From Flavobacterium sp. 140616W15 (lineage in GTDB: Bacteria > Bacteroidota > Bacteroidia > Flavobacteriales > Flavobacteriaceae), in contig NZ_CP033068.1 of the NCBI RefSeq assembly GCF_003668995.1, positions 2,852,001 to 2,916,000 of the forward strand: 64,000 nt of DNA, written 5' to 3'. Under the pieces are notes generated by a model that worked only from the letters and a program-made list of their open reading frames with translations, searched no databases and was not told the origin of the DNA. A program made the translations under genes and the position numbers. Position 1 is the first letter of the stretch, and every line of letters begins with the position of its first letter. Shown piece after piece: positions 61,498 to 64,000 of the stretch.

Positions 61498-62370
61498 CTA
61501 GATTAGTTCTTTTGCTATGAATTCATAACTTGTTTTTATTGACTGAATTTCGTTGGGTTTATAATTAGTTTCTTGCTCTACGAAGAAATGTTTCATCCCT
61601 GATCCTTTTGCTTCTGCGAAAATAGATTTAAAATCTATTCTTCCTGAACCGATCTCTGCATTTAAAGCTTCATTATTTTTATCCATGTCTTTTACATGCC
61701 ACATCGTAAAACGTCCCTGATTTTGCTTGAACATTTCTATGGGGTCAATTTTAGAATACGTCATCCAATATAAATCCATTTCAAAATAGACTAAATCTCT
61801 ATCAGTCTCTTTCAATAGAATTTCATAAGCTGTTGTATCTCCATATTTCTTAAACTCGAAATCATGATTATGATAAGCTAATTTTAATCCTGATTCTTTA
61901 CAGATTTCTCCAGCTTTGTTTAGTAACAAAGCTATCTCTATATAATCATCGTCACTTTTTCTTAACGTTTCATCCAGCCAAGGAACTGTTATATACTCAC
62001 TTTCTAAAACTTTAGCCGCTTTTATTGCTGCTTCAAGTTCTGTAGTATTTCCATCAAACAAATAGGTCCCTAATCCATAATGACCACTCACTGCCCTCAA
62101 TCCATTTGTATCTAGCAATTGCTTTAACTCTTGAGGTGACAATCCCCAAAATTGATCTTTAATAGAGAATCCATATAATTCAACTTCAGTATATCCAGCT
62201 TGCGCCACCTTTTCTAGGGTTCCTTTCACATCTTTTGGCAATTCATCCCTTAAAGTGTACAACTGTAATCCAATTGTCTTTTTATTAGAAGAAAATGCAA
62301 ATGATGGAATTAAACAAACTGTGGCAGTTGCCATACTAGTATTGATTATAAAGTTTCTTCTTGTCACCAT
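61498..62370 (-). CDS. TAT-exported sugar phosphate isomerase/epimerase-like TIM-barrel protein
   Basis: A 290-residue protein with a twin-arginine signal (TRRNFIINTS, then a hydrophobic stretch ending FAFSS). The body is an AP-endonuclease-2-type TIM barrel (IGLQLYTLRDELPKD, KLAYHNHDFEF, FEMDLYWMTYSK, MWHVKDMDKN). Family members are metal-dependent sugar isomerases or epimerases. Periplasmic location is inferred from the TAT signal. It is the last gene of a minus-strand operon with a cupin, a flavin reductase and a racemase. Confidence 0.9.
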   Translation of the reverse strand: MVTRRNFIINTSMATATVCLIPSFAFSSNKKTIGLQLYTLRDELPKDVKGTLEKVAQAGYTEVELYGFSIKDQFWGLSPQELKQLLDTNGLRAVSGHYGLGTYLFDGNTTELEAAIKAAKVLESEYITVPWLDETLRKSDDDYIEIALLLNKAGEICKESGLKLAYHNHDFEFKKYGDTTAYEILLKETDRDLVYFEMDLYWMTYSKIDPIEMFKQNQGRFTMWHVKDMDKNNEALNAEIGSGRIDFKSIFAEAKGSGMKHFFVEQETNYKPNEIQSIKTSYEFIAKELI

Positions 62371-62400
62371 ATGTTAGATATTTTTTTGAATTGTGACTCT

Positions 62401-62751
62401 TTAACCTTTCATAAAGTCTTCTCGAATTGGACTAAAAACATCTGTCAAAAGTCCACTTTCTAAACAAACTACTCCATGTATTGCATGTGGCGGAATATAA
62501 AAGCTATCACCTTCTTTTAATATTTTTGTTTCATTATCTATTGTTACTTCAAATTTTCCACTGGCTAGATATGTAACTTGCGAATGATAATGTTCGTGCA
62601 AAACTCCAACACCTCCTTTTTCAAAATGTACATTAACCAACATAATCTTGTCATCGTATGCCATTATCTTGCGCTTGATGCCTTCTCCAACCACTTCCCA
62701 TTCTATTTCATCATTAAAAAGGAATTTTTTACTTGTTCCGAAACTTTGCAT
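62401..62751 (-). CDS. Cupin-domain protein
   Basis: A 116-residue single-domain cupin. Motif 1 is HEHYHSQVTYLASGKFEV and motif 2 is GDSFYIPPHAIHG, supplying the metal ligands. It resembles KdgF-type cupins that act on sugar derivatives, but the reaction is not assigned. It lies 13 bases downstream of the flavin reductase and 30 upstream of the TAT-exported isomerase, so the cluster may handle a sugar or an acid derived from one. Confidence 0.88.
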   Translation of the reverse strand: MQSFGTSKKFLFNDEIEWEVVGEGIKRKIMAYDDKIMLVNVHFEKGGVGVLHEHYHSQVTYLASGKFEVTIDNETKILKEGDSFYIPPHAIHGVVCLESGLLTDVFSPIREDFMKG

Positions 62752-62764
62752 GATATTTATATTT

Positions 62765-63310
62765 TCAGTTCAACTCTCCTACTTGTTTTTCAAAACTTTT
62801 AATAAATACTAGAAGGCTTATCAATGTATTTTCATCAGTAATATTTCCATCTGAATCTAATTTTCCCCGAATCCCCTGGATTAAAAATTGGGTTTCATTA
62901 TCAAACTTGGCTTCGATAGTTCTCATAATCAAGCTTAATTGTTCCTGTCCCTTCTCTCCAGATGCAGAAGCCGTTATTAACCCTACTTTTTTATTTGAGA
63001 AAACAGTTGTCGAAACACACCATTCTAATACATTCTTTAAACTACCTGGTAAACTAAAAACATATTCTGGCGTACAAATTAATACTCCAGCTGCAGCAGC
63101 GATTTTATTTCTAAAAACAGTTACAATCTCTGGAGGATTCTCATTATCCAAATCAGGATTAAAATGGGGAATGCTCTCTAAATCTTCAAATATCTCAACT
63201 TCAAATTGGTCATTAATATGCTCCGAAATAAATTTCAGAATTTTAAAATTACTTGAATTCCTTCTTGTACTTCCGGATATAGCAAATATTTTTTTCTTTT
63301 TATCATCCAT
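62765..63310 (-). CDS. NADPH-dependent FMN reductase
   Basis: A 181-residue flavodoxin-like reductase of the NADPH-dependent FMN reductase family. The FMN-phosphate loop is ISGSTRRNSSN, and the second motif is TPEYVFSLPGSLKNVLEW. The enzyme reduces FMN, quinones or azo compounds. It lies 11 bases after the racemase gene and 13 before the cupin gene, within the same operon. Confidence 0.92.
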   Translation of the reverse strand: MDDKKKKIFAISGSTRRNSSNFKILKFISEHINDQFEVEIFEDLESIPHFNPDLDNENPPEIVTVFRNKIAAAAGVLICTPEYVFSLPGSLKNVLEWCVSTTVFSNKKVGLITASASGEKGQEQLSLIMRTIEAKFDNETQFLIQGIRGKLDSDGNITDENTLISLLVFIKSFEKQVGELN

Positions 63311-63321
63311 CTTTTAATTCT

Positions 63322-64000
63322 TTAATCTAGTGACAAAGCAAATTTTACTGCTGCATCTGAATGGATTTTTGTTGTGTCAAACACTGGAACTGAAACATCA
63401 TTCTGACTTATAATCATTGGTATTTCGGTACAACCAAGAATAATTCCTTCCGCACCATTTTCTATCAATTTATTAATTACCATAATATAAGCTCTTTTGG
63501 TCTGCTCATTGATTATTCCTCTTCCTAATTCTTCTTTTAATGTTTTCTGAATGTAATCACGCTCATCTTGAAGAAAAGGAACAATTGTCTCAATATTATG
63601 TTCGGCAAGTTTGTCTTTATAAAAATCCATTTCCATAGTAAATTTTGTGCCCAACAAACCTACTTTTTTCAATCCTTTTTTATTTATTTCTTTTGCTGTA
63701 GCTGTTGCAACATGAATAATAGGCAGTGAGATTTCTTTTTCGACTCTTTCTACCACTGCATGTGCTGTATTGGCACATAAAACAATTGCTTCAGCTCCGC
63801 TTTTCTCTAAACTTTTACATGCATTAGTTATCAATTCGAATGTTACATCCCAGTTATTGGCTGTATTATTTCTTTGAAAATCATCAAAATTCAAAGAGTA
63901 GATAATACACTCTGCAAAATTAAGTCCTCCTAATTTTTCATTTATTCCTTCATTTATAAACCGATAATAGTCTATTGTCGAAACCCAACTAATACCTCCA
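63322..64000 (-). CDS. Aspartate/glutamate racemase-family protein, 5' end beyond window
   Basis: Partial: the minus-strand frame stays open to the window edge, reading GGISWVSTIDYYRFINEG before the internal Met at 63894, so the true start lies outside. The two catalytic cysteines are visible in AIVLCANTAHAV and GIILGCTEIPMI, typical of cofactor-independent Asp/Glu racemases. It interconverts D and L acidic amino acids or a related compound. It is the first visible gene of the operon that continues with flavin reductase, cupin and isomerase genes. Confidence 0.92.
   Translation of the reverse strand, partial: GGISWVSTIDYYRFINEGINEKLGGLNFAECIIYSLNFDDFQRNNTANNWDVTFELITNACKSLEKSGAEAIVLCANTAHAVVERVEKEISLPIIHVATATAKEINKKGLKKVGLLGTKFTMEMDFYKDKLAEHNIETIVPFLQDERDYIQKTLKEELGRGIINEQTKRAYIMVINKLIENGAEGIILGCTEIPMIISQNDVSVPVFDTTKIHSDAAVKFALSLD

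Overview
The window reads as chromosomal DNA of a Flavobacterium-like member of the Bacteroidota. It is AT-rich, its promoters carry the Bacteroidota -7 box TAnnTTTG, and it encodes a type IX secretion C-terminal domain, archaeal-type ProS, a long NusB, a DUF3276 protein, a FKBP/cyclophilin fusion and a class-typical trp operon. No phage, plasmid backbone, insertion sequence with transposase, or CRISPR array is visible.

Layout. 1-696: two halves of a YeeE/YedE sulfur-type transporter. 1166-2998: MarR regulator with twin palindromic operators, nitroreductase and YceI. 3197-4474: secreted beta-helix-like protein. 4573-14831: the trp operon, with a leader peptide containing three tandem Trp codons and a terminator, then trpE, lipoprotein, trpG (broken start), GNAT, trpD, four-helix-bundle gene, trpC, trpF, trpB, C-N hydrolase, trpA and a 2H phosphoesterase. 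Several of its junctions hold short repeats. 14959-19794: TetR, TolC, EmrA-like and EmrB-like efflux operon with twin operators. 19937-25834: pRiA4b ORF-3-like protein, a second four-helix-bundle gene, a nucleoid-associated protein, a GAF protein, and a frameshifted HD-PycTM (Pycsar-effector-like) gene. 25854-33369: phosphoesterase/kinase-like/beta-barrel giant, beta-propeller lipoprotein, a kinase-like hypothetical and an ABC exporter pair. 33400-35739: T9SS-exported protein. 35873-49433: typA, histidine kinase and frameshifted response regulator, rpsT, three tRNA-Glu, proS, surface proteins, FadL-like porin, rimO, amidase and porin. 49434-50180: long non-coding A/C-rich gap. 50181-64000: yajC, nusB, leucine/glutamate-type dehydrogenase, ABC exporter, assorted enzymes, a putative RNA leader before a GreA/Rnk-like gene, cytochrome c, PPIase, MFS, and a four-gene operon (racemase, flavin reductase, cupin, TAT-exported sugar isomerase).

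Most notable. (1) Each of the two four-helix-bundle (S23/IVS-type) genes is enclosed by its own imperfect inverted repeat: 25/28 at 9015-9042/9521-9548 and 33/40 at 20548-20587/21010-21049. One unit sits inside the trp operon. They look like IVS-type stem-loop cassettes outside 23S rRNA. (2) A trp attenuator can be read base by base. (3) Three genes (trpG, HD-PycTM, response regulator) each lack exactly one base in a homopolymer, which points either to sequence error or to real inactivation or slippage. (4) A phosphoesterase, kinase-like and outer-membrane barrel protein lies head to head with the HD-PycTM gene, 19 bp apart.
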